Shown here: in pieces, positions 9,051 through 17,232 of the stretch
How the letters are laid out: each line of letters starts with the position of its first letter
Position numbering within the stretch: the stretch's first letter is position 1
Origin: Ancrocorticia sp047602305
GTDB taxonomy: Bacteria; Actinomycetota; Actinomycetes; Actinomycetales; Actinomycetaceae
Reading direction: 5' to 3'
DNA: 64,000 bases
Assembly (NCBI GenBank): GCA_047602305.1
Contig: JASGHO010000001.1
Location: 2,542,001-2,606,000, forward strand
Made by a program: the position numbers and the translations under genes
Notes under the pieces: model-generated
What the model saw: only the letters and a program-made list of their open reading frames with translations
Database searches by the model: none
What the model was told of the DNA's origin: nothing

Positions 9051-9771
9051 CGCGCAACGCCGTGATTGGTACGACGCATACGCCATCAGGCCGCGTATAT
9101 GCGTATGCAGTCATTCCGCATACGACACATAGGACAGATGGGGGCGTAGCATGCGGGTCACTGACCATGTCGCGTTGCAGCGCCAGGAGTTTCGAAGCAG
9201 CTTCGTCAATCTGATGGGCGCCGAGCTTGATTTCAATTGCAGCCCATTGCCCATCGGGAGCCGTAACAACGGCGTCAATTTCACGGCCACGACCATCGCG
9301 GTAATGATAGAGCTCACCGCCAGCGGACTGTGCATAAATCCGCAGGTCACGCTCACACATCGCCTCAAACAGGAAGCCAAACGTATTCAGGTCGCTCATA
9401 AGCGTATCTTGTGTCGCACCCAAGGCGGCCACGGCTAGCGAAGGGTCAGCTAAATGCCGTTTGGGCATTTTTCCAACACGCACTGAAGAACGCATGTTGG
9501 GGTTGAATGCGGGCTGCTCGTCAATCAGGAACATCCGCCGCAATGCTTCGAGATATTGGGCGATGGTGGTCTCATCAATGGTGTCATCGTCATATTCCCG
9601 CATATCGTTTTTCAATGTCCTATTGCTGGCAACGGTCGCCTCATTTCGAGCCAACGAGCGCAACAACATCATGACTTTGTGTGGATCACGACTCACCCCA
9701 TCAACCCGGCTGATATCGTCGTGCGTCACGGCATGGAGGTAGCCGACCGACACTTCCCGGGCATCACTCAC
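9046..9771 (-). pseudogene. DUF4143 ATPase, 5'-truncated
   Basis: The 241-residue frame matches the C-terminal two-thirds of the full-length ATPase at 18533-19783. Shared blocks include HLADPSLAVAALGATQD versus FTDPSLALAALGGGVND, CERDLRIYAQS, and DGQWAAIEIKLG versus DGQWAAFEINLG. The N-terminal P-loop region is absent. The open frame continues about 55 bases upstream of the GTG at 9771 and then meets a stop close to the left end of the next module, where only the right arm of a D hairpin remains (about 9884). I infer that a module insertion or deletion removed the promoter and ATPase domain. The C-terminal PD-(D/E)xK-like segment (DGRGREIDAVV) is intact, but without the ATPase the gene is probably dead. 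Confidence 0.75.
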
Positions 9772-9883
9772 CTCCAGCCAGTCCGCTATTTTCCGATATT
9801 TAATTAAGGCATTTTCCCTTATTCTACCTACACATTTTCCATAGACTCATCCAGTCATTTTCCCAATGTCAATATCGTCAACA

Positions 9884-9975
9884 GCTCCCGATTTTTTGGT
9901 ATTTGTCGACGACGACGTCCTGTGGTGGCGAGGTTCTATAGCTTGCGGGGGTCGCTGTTTGTGTAGTTTGTGGGG
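9884..9975 (+). repeat. D-hairpin right arm plus upstream block of A element 2
   Basis: Starts with CAGCTCCCGATTTTTTGGT, the right arm and T-tract of a D hairpin whose left arm is missing. Then comes the block TCGACGACGACGTCC and a TGTGTAGTTTGTGGGG run. The same block precedes the A elements at 17093 and 19991, and part of it at 22522, so it belongs to the module. Confidence 0.6.
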
Positions 9976-10305
9976 TTCTCCTACTTTAGTTGGATTAAAA
10001 GTCCCGACTTTTGGTGGAGGTGCCAGACATGGGTGGTTGGCTATAGTTATGGTGTTGGTTCAAGAAGATGTTGGTCGGCGAGAGTCGAAATCTTCAGTCT
10101 TATCGGGGTGGTGCCCGAAGAGACAAGGTTGGCAGTGTGGTGTTGCCAAACAACTTCAATCCCACAGGGATTGGAAAAGAAAGTAGGTCCTTCGGGGCTG
10201 AAAACAAGCCCTAGCTTAGGGGTAGCCCCACAAGAGGCTAGAAATAAGCAGACAGGCCCTTCAGGGCCTGGGAGTACATCTTGCCAGGTCAAGAGCTTCT
10301 CTATA
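9976..10305 (+). ncRNA. A element 2 (hairpin-rich conserved element)
   Basis: A complete copy. Hairpins in order: AAAAGTCCCGACTTTT; GAAGAT..ATCTTC enclosing TCGGC-GAGA-GTCGA; GTCTTATCGGGG..CCCGAAGAGAC; TTGGCA..TGCCAA; CAATCCC-ACA-GGGATTG; GGTCC-TTCG-GGGCT (UUCG-type loop); CCCTA..TAGGG; TAGCC..GGCTA; CAGGCCC-TTCA-GGGCCTG. Several stems differ from other copies by paired changes, for example AGGCCC/GGGCCT here and AAGCCC/GGGCTT at 22840. In this module the element is followed by only a stub of the leader. Confidence 0.65.
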
Positions 10306-10358
10306 TTTCACTAAAATGTGTACGCGGCACTTTGTATACCCACACTGGTATTGACCTG
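10306..10358 (+). promoter_or_regulatory. leader stub of a module that lost its gene
   Basis: The TTTCACTAAAATGTG dyad, TATACCCACACTGG and GACCTGGTG segments of the leader are present as in copies 1 and 6. The sequence then jumps directly to TCTATTGGTGAACCCC of the B element. The promoter, leader hairpin and coding region are absent. A deletion between the short matches GACCTGGTGT and the GGTGTTTATTGG of B would explain this. Confidence 0.65.
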
Positions 10359-10433
10359 GTGTCTATTGGTGAACCCCACCCCGCATATGTTGGTCAAAAG
10401 GCCCGGACTCGCACAACAGCAAGCCCGGGCCTC
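10359..10433 (+). terminator. B element 2
   Basis: The shared block ATATGTTGGTCAAAAG is followed by the hairpin GCCCGGACTCGC..GCAAGCCCGGGC. It lies 20 bp from the stop of the convergent ABC ATPase gene and could terminate both strands. Confidence 0.65.
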
Positions 10434-10452
10434 CACCACGCTCCCGCAACGT

Positions 10453-11709
10453 CTACGCCAAACACACCGGCTCAGCGGCAACCACCAAACGCACTCGCTC
10501 ACCGAAGCGCGGACGAATACTAGGTGCATGTTGTACCCAAGCCAACTCGTCTACCTCGGTGCGAACTAAGGTTCTGCGGGAACTGCCCAGGAAGGAACTT
10601 TCCTCAACGGTGCCAGTAATACCAACGGCATTGGCCGCTGACCCAACCGCTCCGGCATCGTTCGCCGAGCCAACCACCCCAGCACTCAACCCACCAGCAC
10701 CCACCCCAGTACCCAAGGAGGAGTCAGCAAACGAGACGTTCTCGGGGCGGATGTACACTCGTACGTTCCCGGTGGCGTCGTCGTCGCCAATTAGTGGAAT
10801 TTTGGTGCCCCATACGGTGACGCTCGAACCGGACGCGACGCCGCTCACCACGCTTGAAAGTCCCACGAACGACGCGACAATTGGCGAGGCTGGCGCCGAA
10901 TACAGTTCCTCGGGCGTGCCGATTTGTTCGATGCGGCCGCCTTCCATGATGGCGATGCGGTCGGAGATGGCGAGGGCTTCTTCTTGGTCGTGGGTGACGA
11001 AGATGGTGGTGATTCCCAGGCGTAGCTGGATGCGGCGGATTTCGTCACGCAACTGTACGCGCACTTTGGCGTCGAGGGCTGACAGCGGTTCATCGAGCAG
11101 GAGGACGCGCGGTTCTGTGACGAGTGCGCGTGCGAGTGCCACGCGTTGCTGCTGGCCGCCGGACATCTGGTGGGGGTAGCGTTCGCTGAGGTCCTCGAGC
11201 CCTACGAGGGTGAGGACGTCGAGGGCGCGCTGTCGGGCTTCGGCCTTGCCGACTCCGCGTCTACGCAGCCCGAATGCTGTGTTTTCGAGGACGTTGAGGT
11301 GCGGGAAGAGCGAGTAGGACTGGAAGACCATGCCGATGTCGCGTTTGTTGATCGGCAGGTTTGAGACGTTGGTGCCGGCGAATGCGACGGTGCCCGAGTC
11401 GGCGTTTTCCAGGCCCGCGACCACGCGCAGCAGTGTTGTCTTGCCGCAGCCGGAGGGGCCGAGGAGCGAGACGAATTCACCCGGAGCGATGTCGAGGGTG
11501 ATGTCGGTGAGGACTGCGTTGGTGCCGAAACTCTTGCGAATATCGGCGAGGGACACGGGCGTGCCGTTGCTGGGCGTGCCGTTGCTGGACGTACCCTCGC
11601 CGGACCTTACCTCGCCGGACCTGGCCAGCGGGCCGTCCTTTACTCCAGCCTCGTGGGCGCCGTTTGGGCGCGGCTCGTGGGTTCCGGACAGACGGGACAT
11701 GTTAGTCAT
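10453..11709 (-). CDS. ABC transporter ATPase (PotA/FbpC-like)
   Basis: This is the energy-coupling subunit of an importer. It shows a Walker A LGPSGCGKTTLLRV, a Q-loop MVFQSYSLFP, the signature MSGGQQQRVALARAL, a Walker B VLLLDEPLSALD and the switch His in VTHDQEEAL. These are followed by a C-terminal TOBE-like region of about 150 residues with an Ala/Gly/Ser-rich insert, as in polyamine and ferric-ion importers. The N-terminus has a roughly 40-residue Gly/Ser-rich extension with SNGTPSNGTP repeats before the P-loop domain. The ATG at 11709 overlaps the permease stop as ATGA, so the four genes form one operon read towards B element 2. Confidence 0.9.
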   Translation of the reverse strand: MTNMSRLSGTHEPRPNGAHEAGVKDGPLARSGEVRSGEGTSSNGTPSNGTPVSLADIRKSFGTNAVLTDITLDIAPGEFVSLLGPSGCGKTTLLRVVAGLENADSGTVAFAGTNVSNLPINKRDIGMVFQSYSLFPHLNVLENTAFGLRRRGVGKAEARQRALDVLTLVGLEDLSERYPHQMSGGQQQRVALARALVTEPRVLLLDEPLSALDAKVRVQLRDEIRRIQLRLGITTIFVTHDQEEALAISDRIAIMEGGRIEQIGTPEELYSAPASPIVASFVGLSSVVSGVASGSSVTVWGTKIPLIGDDDATGNVRVYIRPENVSFADSSLGTGVGAGGLSAGVVGSANDAGAVGSAANAVGITGTVEESSFLGSSRRTLVRTEVDELAWVQHAPSIRPRFGERVRLVVAAEPVCLA

Positions 11710-12497
11710 GAGGTTGCCTTTCGAGAGCCGCCGGCGACGCGGCCGATCAGTAGCAGCAGGAGAAACACGAGCAGCAGCGCGAGCAGGGTGAAGATCGCCG
11801 GAACGTAGGGGTCTTGCTTTTGCACGACGACCATGGCGGTTTGGAAGACGTCACGGTTGAGTAGTGACGCGATCGTGTATTCGCCGAGCACCACGGCGAT
11901 CGAGATGAGTGATGCGGCGAGCAGGCCCTGCCGCAGGTTCGGTGTGAGTACGTTCCAGACGACGCTCGGCCAGCTTGCTCCGAGTGACCGGGCGGCTTCG
12001 GCGAGCGTTTTCATGTCTGTTGCGTCGATTGAGGCCTGAATCGAGCGGAAGGCGAACGGGAGCACGGTGATGCCGTAGATGAACGAGAGCGTCCAGGTTC
12101 CGGTGCCGAGCGTGCGTCCGATCTGCTGATAGATCGGTGCGAGGCCGACGACGAGCACGATGGCCGGGATCGAGATGGGCAGCAGCGCCACGAACTCGAA
12201 CAGCTTCCTGAGGTGAGGAAAACGCAGGTTGACGAGGATCATCGTGGGCGTGACCAGGAACAATATGATGAATACTGTGACGACGGCGAGGACCAGCGAG
12301 TTGGTGAGCGCCGTCCAGATCGGTGCGGCAACAGAGGCTCCCTCGGCAGAAAATATCTTGGCCCAGTGGGCGAGGGTGAGGCCGTCGTCGCCCCGCAGGG
12401 TATACAGCAGTGTGGACGCGAGTGGGATTGCGAAGAAGGTGCCGACGACGACGCCGATAATCCAGCGGGTCAGCCGCGACGGTGCGAGAGTTGTCAT
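11706..12497 (-). CDS. ABC transporter permease 2 (PotC/PhnV-like)
   Basis: An integral membrane protein of about 263 residues with six predicted membrane spans and the EAA-loop segment (LAEAARSLGASWPSVVWNVLTPNL) that contacts the ATPase. It starts at the ATG at 12497, which overlaps the preceding permease stop as ATGA. A GTG three codons earlier is possible. It pairs with the permease upstream to form the channel. Confidence 0.9.
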   Translation of the reverse strand: MTTLAPSRLTRWIIGVVVGTFFAIPLASTLLYTLRGDDGLTLAHWAKIFSAEGASVAAPIWTALTNSLVLAVVTVFIILFLVTPTMILVNLRFPHLRKLFEFVALLPISIPAIVLVVGLAPIYQQIGRTLGTGTWTLSFIYGITVLPFAFRSIQASIDATDMKTLAEAARSLGASWPSVVWNVLTPNLRQGLLAASLISIAVVLGEYTIASLLNRDVFQTAMVVVQKQDPYVPAIFTLLALLLVFLLLLLIGRVAGGSRKATS

Positions 12498-13357
12498 GCG
12501 CGCCACCTCGAGGCTCGGCGATCAATGAAGGAATACAGGTACATCACCACGCCCACCACGACAATCATGCCAAGGGCCAGTGCGCCCGCGAGATTCTCGC
12601 GGCCCAGTACGGTCTCGCTGGTGAGCGCCGTGCGGATCTGTAGCGGTGCGATCTGGGAGCCCTGGCTTGCGAGGGCCGCCGCCGTCGCGAAGGAGGAGAA
12701 CGCGTTGGCGAACAGCAACAGCAGGCTCGCGAAGAATGACGGGGCGAGCACCGGAATCCCAACGTAACGCCAGAAGCTTGACCTGGTGCCCCCGAGCGTC
12801 AAATTCGCCTCGACCCACTGTGGGCGTAGCGCGGACATGGCGGGCATGAACGTGATGACCATGAGTGGAATCTGGAAGTAGATGTAGGGCAGAACCAGGC
12901 CCGGCAACTCGTAGATCCAGGCGCCGTTTGCGAAGATATTGACGCCGACGTGGTCCTTCAGGAAGACGGTGATGACGCCCTGAATACCGATCGTTGCGAT
13001 GAAGGCGAACGCGAGCATGACGCCGCCGAACTGGGCGAGTACGCTGGCCGCGGCGTCAATGGTGGAGCGGATACGCCCGTCGGGTCGCAACCCGAGCATC
13101 GCGTAACAGACCAGCGCTCCGACGACGGCGCCAATGAGGGCCGTTAATGCCGACAACCAGGTGGAGTTCCAGAACGTCTGAAGGACCGTGGGGTCAGTGA
13201 GTGCCGCGATATTCGACCAGGTGAATGAGCCGTCCTTCGTGAAGAATCCGGTGGTGATGGCCAGCACCGTCGGCAGTGCGAGGAACAGCAACACGTAAGC
13301 CGCGAACGGCGCGAGGCCGAGCCACGCGCCGTTGCGACGAAGCGCCGAGGAGGTCAC
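12494..13357 (-). CDS. ABC transporter permease 1 (PotB-like)
   Basis: Six or so membrane spans; the conserved cytoplasmic loop is represented by EANLTLGGTRSSFWRYVGIPVL. The GTG at 13357 is chosen because it overlaps the stop of the solute-binding gene (GTGA). The longer frame upstream would read antisense-like Arg/Gly-rich sequence inside the binding-protein gene and is not credible. The predicted protein is about 287 residues, normal for the family. Confidence 0.88.
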   Translation of the reverse strand: MTSSALRRNGAWLGLAPFAAYVLLFLALPTVLAITTGFFTKDGSFTWSNIAALTDPTVLQTFWNSTWLSALTALIGAVVGALVCYAMLGLRPDGRIRSTIDAAASVLAQFGGVMLAFAFIATIGIQGVITVFLKDHVGVNIFANGAWIYELPGLVLPYIYFQIPLMVITFMPAMSALRPQWVEANLTLGGTRSSFWRYVGIPVLAPSFFASLLLLFANAFSSFATAAALASQGSQIAPLQIRTALTSETVLGRENLAGALALGMIVVVGVVMYLYSFIDRRASRWRA

Positions 13358-14541
13358 TTGACCACCGCTGCCCATTGCTCGCCGAGCAGCTTGCCGGCAC
13401 GCTCGTTCTGTTCGTTGGTCAGCACGACCACCTTTGCTGGGGCGGGAGGCAGCGCTTGCGCCGCCTCTTTGTTTGCAGTTCCGTCCGCGATCATTGCCTC
13501 CAGGCGTGCCGGACGTGCACCACCTTCGAGCCAAAGGTTCTGCACCTCGTCGCTATACACGTGCTCCAGCCAGAGGCGTGCAGCTGCGGGGTGAGGAGCG
13601 TCCGCGTTCACCGTGTAGTTGTAGTAGCTTGCGTAGCCCAGATCGGGGAATAGGACGGTCTCCCACTTGGGATTGTTCTTGGCGAACGCGATGTTGTTGT
13701 AATCCCAATCGAAGACCACCGGGGTCTCGCCGCTGGTGATCGTCGCTTCAGTCACGTCAACCTTGAGGAGGTTGCCGGCCTTGTGCATCTGACCGAAGAA
13801 ATCGATACCGGGCTGGAAGTCATCTGCTGACCCGCCGTTCTGGATCGAGGCGAAGCCGACGGCGCCGAATGCGGCACCTGCCTGGGTTGGGTCACCGTTG
13901 AGGGCGACGGCGCCGCGGTATTCAGGCTTGAGTAGGTCCTGCAGGGTTTGGGGAGCTTCGAATCGAGATGAATCGAAGCCAATCGACATGTAGCCGCCGT
14001 AATTTCCTGTGAATAGGCCCTCCGGATCCTTCATATCGTCGGGGATCTGATCCCAAGTTTCTACCTTGTAGGGCGTGAACAGATCGATGTTCTGCGCCAC
14101 GACGCTCAGCCCGATATCGAATACGTCGGGGGAGGTATCAAGCCCCTTGTTTGTCTTGGCGGCACCGACGATTTCAGCACTTGAGGCGTCCGGGCTGGAC
14201 TCGGTGATCTTGATTTCGGGGTACTTTTCCTTGAAGAGATCGATGATCTTGCCGTAGTTGGCCCAATTGCGGGGCAGACCGATGACGTTAAGTGCGGCTT
14301 CTTCTTTCGCCTTGGCTTCGAGATCTGCGAGGGTTCCGAAGTCTGCGAGGGAGGTGGCTGCGGCGGAAGTCTCGTCGCGTGAGCTGGAACCGCCGGAGCA
14401 CCCGGAGAGTGCAACTGCGGCAGCGGCAAGGGCGGCAAGCCCGGCAGTGAGGCGGGTGCGCGAGGTGCGGTCGGTGTAGCGGGTGCGGCCGGTGTAGCGG
14501 GCCTGAGTGGACAGGTGAGCTCGATCGATGAGGCGAGTCAT
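13354..14541 (-). CDS. ABC transporter solute-binding lipoprotein (ferric/polyamine/phosphonate type)
   Basis: The ATG at 14541 has AAGGAG just upstream. The N-terminus is a lipoprotein signal with lipobox ALSGC. The mature part fits the family 1/6-like periplasmic-binding fold, with NVIGLPRNWANYGKIIDLF near the N-terminus and VFDWDYNNIAFAKNNP in the middle. It captures the substrate outside the cell and delivers it to the two permeases. The substrate cannot be told from the sequence; related operons import iron, thiamine, polyamines or aminoethylphosphonate. Upstream direct GTGTAGCGGG..GTGCGGCCGG repeats encode the Arg/Thr-rich signal region. Confidence 0.88.
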   Translation of the reverse strand: MTRLIDRAHLSTQARYTGRTRYTDRTSRTRLTAGLAALAAAAVALSGCSGGSSSRDETSAAATSLADFGTLADLEAKAKEEAALNVIGLPRNWANYGKIIDLFKEKYPEIKITESSPDASSAEIVGAAKTNKGLDTSPDVFDIGLSVVAQNIDLFTPYKVETWDQIPDDMKDPEGLFTGNYGGYMSIGFDSSRFEAPQTLQDLLKPEYRGAVALNGDPTQAGAAFGAVGFASIQNGGSADDFQPGIDFFGQMHKAGNLLKVDVTEATITSGETPVVFDWDYNNIAFAKNNPKWETVLFPDLGYASYYNYTVNADAPHPAAARLWLEHVYSDEVQNLWLEGGARPARLEAMIADGTANKEAAQALPPAPAKVVVLTNEQNERAGKLLGEQWAAVVK

Positions 14542-14599
14542 GTGAGGCTCCTTGGATGGACTGGGAAAGCTTATAGTGTTCAATAATAGATCTATTTTT

Positions 14600-14866
14600 T
14601 AAAGATTGAACACCACTGTCCAAGGTGGGTGGTCCCGCTGGTGGTGGGGGTCTATAGAGTCCTCACGTAACAAGAGTGTGGTACATATTACATTCCGGTG
14701 AAATGTGTTTATTTATAAGGTCTTTTGCAGCTTTGCCACCAAATTGTTCATTACTTTCTGGAGATATTCCAGTCGGTATGTGTTAACTTAATGTCACTAC
14801 GAAGGTGACACCAACACCGATATAACCAACACCACCAACACCAACACCAACACCACGAGGTTTCTC
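14600..14866 (+). promoter_or_regulatory. leader and promoter of module 2
   Basis: No A element precedes this copy. The leader has a perfect dyad CTGGAGATATTCCAG (14758-14772) just upstream of the extended -10 TGTGTTAACTTA (14779-14790), then a stem TGTCAC-tacgaag-GTGACA, ACCAAC-type repeats, GAGG and ATG. The stem differs in sequence from the TCGC-GAAA-GCGA stem of other copies but occupies the same place. The dyad looks like an operator. Confidence 0.65.
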
Positions 14867-15487
14867 ATGTCGACGAACGCCGCTCTTTCCCACACTTCCG
14901 TTAATGCCCAGATCATTGATAGCAAGGTTGAGCTTGTTCAGCTCCCGGCTTCCCAGATGGTCAAGCGGATCGCAGATGTTGTTATTTCCCTTGCTGTGCT
15001 GGTTGCTCTGGCTCTCCCAGCCGCGGTCATTGCCCTGCTGATCAAGCGCGACTCCGATGGTCCGGTCTTGGCGAAGCGCAATGTGATGGGTAAGAACGGG
15101 GCGTTTGCCATGTACACGTTCCGAACCACGAAGAACCCGGCCTGGGACACGATTGAGTCTGACCAGACTCGCGTAGGTGGCTTCCTTCGCGCCACCGGAC
15201 TGTTTATCATTCCTCAGTTCCTCAACGTCCTGCTTGGCGATATGTCCCTCGTTGGCCCGCGCCCCATCCATGCTTCATCCCACCGGATCGTTGCTCATCA
15301 GATTCCTGGCTTCACTCGCCGCCTGGCTGTGCGTCCCGGCATGACCGGCCTCGCTCAGGTCAAGGGTGCCGGCGATCTTTCCCTGACGGAAGAACTTGCC
15401 TACGATCACACCTACCTTGCGGCACCTTCGTTGGCTGCTGATGCCCGCATTGTTGCCAAGGCACTCACCGCGGCCTTCGCCTCCTGA
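14867..15487 (+). CDS. near full-length but catalytically altered phosphoglycosyl transferase, copy 2
   Basis: The longest member (206 residues) keeps most landmarks of monotopic sugar transferases. It has the KRIADVVISL..LALP re-entrant helix (33-61), DSDGPVLAKRNVMGKNG, YTFRT, TRVGGFLR, NVLLGDMSLVGPRP and RLAVRPGMTGLAQVKGAG. The catalytic pair of the family (Asp-Glu in DELPQ; D400-E401 in the capsule transferase of this window) is Phe113-Ile114 here, in GLFIIPQ. The fold is therefore preserved while the nucleophile is lost. Its C-terminal ADARIVAKALTAAF matches the end of the short copies, showing that they arose from such a protein by internal deletions. Probably membrane-associated; function unknown. 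Confidence 0.88.
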   Translation: MSTNAALSHTSVNAQIIDSKVELVQLPASQMVKRIADVVISLAVLVALALPAAVIALLIKRDSDGPVLAKRNVMGKNGAFAMYTFRTTKNPAWDTIESDQTRVGGFLRATGLFIIPQFLNVLLGDMSLVGPRPIHASSHRIVAHQIPGFTRRLAVRPGMTGLAQVKGAGDLSLTEELAYDHTYLAAPSLAADARIVAKALTAAFAS

Positions 15488-15575
15488 ACTGCCCCCTTCA
15501 CCTCCCGAACTACCCCCTTCACCTCCTGAAACGCCGCAGCTACTGCCGCTTTGACCTCCCGAAACGCAGCTTTTA
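15478..15575 (+). repeat. short tandem repeats after module 2 gene
   Basis: Three to four imperfect copies of a roughly 21-25 bp unit resembling CCCCCTTCACCTCCYGAACT begin at the end of the coding region and run downstream. They start inside the last codons and probably arose by slippage. Confidence 0.6.
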
Positions 15576-15589
15576 GCTCACGAACCTTA

Positions 15590-15836
15590 GAACTCGTCTC
15601 CTTGTGGGCGTGGATGATTCACCCGTTCAATGAATTGTTCACTCCCCTCAGGAGGCCCGCACCGGCCGCCGATGGCGACGAGTTTGTCCGCCCACCAGAT
15701 GCCTCAAACTTTCCCGTGGTATCTGGTGGTGCGGATCTGCAAGGTCCGGATCTTGTTTTTCGATACACGCAATCGAAGAACGATCCGGACAAGAGCGGGG
15801 GCCGTATCGCTTCCTACAACACCTGATACGGCCCCT
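15590..15836 (+). terminator. D element of module 2 with terminal hairpin
   Basis: The conserved block (CACCCGTTCAATGAA, GACGAGTTTGTCCGCCCACC, GTGGTATCTGGTGGTGCGG) has counterparts after copies 1 and 3. It ends in a hairpin with arms GGGGCCGTATC (15799-15809) and GATACGGCCCC (15826-15836). Compared with copy 1 (CTGTGTC/GACACAG), two base pairs changed together. A long T-tract is lacking here, so termination may be weak. Confidence 0.6.
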
Positions 15837-15889
15837 GCTCGCCCTATGGCCTCCGCAGCCTCCACTTGGGTGGTGGTGACAAAACTGCG

Positions 15890-16080
15890 GTTCTCCTACT
15901 TTAGTTGGATTAAAAGTCCCGACTTTTGGGGGAGGTGCCAGACATGGGTGCTTGGTTATAGTTGTGGTGTTGGTTCAAGAAGATGTTGGTCGGCGAGAGT
16001 CGAAGATCTTCAGTCTCGACGGGGTGGTGCCCACAGAGACAAACGTGGTTGGCAGTGTGGTGTTGCGGACCGGACGTGGC
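15890..16080 (+). ncRNA. A element 3 (partial)
   Basis: Has the AAAAGTCCCGACTTTT hairpin and the TCGGC-GAGA-GTCGA stem inside GAAGAT..ATCTTC. It also has a GTCTC..GAGAC stem around GGG/CCC, where copies 2 and 4 have GTCTT..AGAGAC. After TTGGCAGTGTGGTGTTG it diverges and the tandem UUCG-type hairpins are not present. A 4-base insertion near 16046 (CAAACGTGG) would break any reading frame. Confidence 0.6.
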
Positions 16081-16401
16081 GATTCCTTGAGGGTCGCACA
16101 GGATTTTGGTAATCCAGGATCCCCCAAGTAAATTCGAACTGGGCTGGCAAGGCTGGCACCGGCGGATATGAGGGCAACGTGGCCCGGTATGGGAAAGCGA
16201 TTCCCGAGACCTCTCTTTATCACTAAAAAGTGACATAGATCATATTTCTATGAATTGAAGGCATTTATTAGGTGTTTTGCAATTTTCTCACGAAATTAAT
16301 CATTACTTTCTGGAGACTTTCAATATTCATGTGCTAACTTAGAGCCATCGCCCAGGCGGTACCAACACCACATAACCAACACCAACACCACGAGGTTTCT
16401 C
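16081..16401 (+). promoter_or_regulatory. divergent spacer and leader of module 3
   Basis: The first 120 bp differ from other copies. The leader proper begins at the TCACTAAAAAGTGA dyad (about 16221) and includes TTACTTTCTGGAGA, the extended -10 TGTGCTAACTTAG (from 16330), a small GCC/GGC stem, ACCAAC repeats and CGAGG before the ATG. Confidence 0.6.
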
Positions 16402-16806
16402 ATGAACAACGCCACTGTTTCCTCCTCCCAGATCGATAGCAAGGTTGAGCTCGCCAAGTTCCCGGCTAAGCGGATCGCAGATGTCGTTGTTTCCCTGTTC
16501 GTGCTGGTCGCGTTGGCTCTCCCCACTGCGGTGATTGCTTTGATTATCAAGATCCAGTCCCAGGGTCCGGTCCTGGCCAAGCAGGTTGTGGCCGGTAAGA
16601 ATGTGTACTCTTTCCGCACTGCTGAGAATGGGTTTGGTTCTTTCCTTGCAACCACCGGCCTGAACATTATTCCTCGTTTCTTCAATGTTCTTTGTGGTGA
16701 CATGTCCCTGGTTGAGCTCGTTCCCTCCTACACCTCCACCCACACCAGCCTGCGCACCGATGTGCAGGTCCTGGCCCGCACATTTACCGCAGCCTTCGCT
16801 GCCTGA
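16402..16806 (+). CDS. degenerate mini phosphoglycosyl transferase, copy 3
   Basis: 134 residues. The re-entrant membrane segment (AKRIADVVVSLFVLVALALP) and IQSQGPVLAKQVV resemble a true sugar transferase more closely than the shortest copies do, and FRT is retained (YSFRTAE). The catalytic site reads GLNIIPRFFNVLCGDMSLVE, so the Asp-Glu pair is Asn-Ile. The region after SLV (GPRP through MTGL) is deleted and replaced by Thr/Ser-rich residues. It ends TFTAAFAA, like the other copies. It is intermediate between copy 2 and the more uniform copies 1, 4, 5 and 6. The start is set by the shared leader. Confidence 0.85.
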   Translation: MNNATVSSSQIDSKVELAKFPAKRIADVVVSLFVLVALALPTAVIALIIKIQSQGPVLAKQVVAGKNVYSFRTAENGFGSFLATTGLNIIPRFFNVLCGDMSLVELVPSYTSTHTSLRTDVQVLARTFTAAFAA

Positions 16807-16814
16807 AAATTCAC

Positions 16815-17082
16815 GCATCCTAGAACTTGTTGCTTTGCGGTTGCTGGGTGATCCACCCGTTCAATGGATCGCTCGCAACCTTGGGGTCCGCACCGGCTAC
16901 CAGTGGCGACAAGTTCATCCGCCCGCCAGATATCACAACTTTCCCTTGGTATCGCGTGGTGCGGATTCGCAAGATCCGGATCGATGTACTTCTCTAAATC
17001 ACGCAATTGAAGAACCGTCCGGATAAAGGAGGGGGCTGTATTGGGAGGTTGAAAAACCTGCCTGATACAGCCCCCGATTTTT
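16815..17082 (+). terminator. D element of module 3 with rho-independent terminator
   Basis: Homologous to the D element after module 2 (CACCCGTTCAATGGA, CAAGTTCATCCGCCCGCC, TTGGTATCGCGTGGTGCGG). The final hairpin has arms GGGGGCTGTATT (17031-17042) and GATACAGCCCCC (17064-17075), followed by GATTTTTT. Its loop holds a second stem AGGTT-GAAA-AACCT with a GNRA-type loop. This is the best terminator of the three D elements. Confidence 0.75.
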
Positions 17083-17232
17083 TGGTATTCGTCGACGACG
17101 ACGTCCCGTGTCCCTCTGATTGCGTCTGTTCCGGCGCCATGGTCCCAATACTAAATGGTTGGGGTCGCGAGCGGGAGGCCGCAGGCCCAAATCGCATAGC
17201 TTGCGGGGTCCCCGCTTCTGTAGTTTGCGGGG
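17083..17232 (+). repeat. upstream block of A element 4
   Basis: Contains the TCGACGACGACGTCC block and a TAGTTTGCGGGG run found before other A elements, with about 60 bp of unshared sequence between them (including CCAATACTAAATGGTTGG). No gene seen. Confidence 0.5.

Noticed and set aside
12497..13534. Upstream start for ABC permease 1 at 13534
   Set aside because: The added residues lie inside the binding-protein gene and are Arg/Gly-rich; the GTG overlapping the stop as GTGA fits operon coupling.
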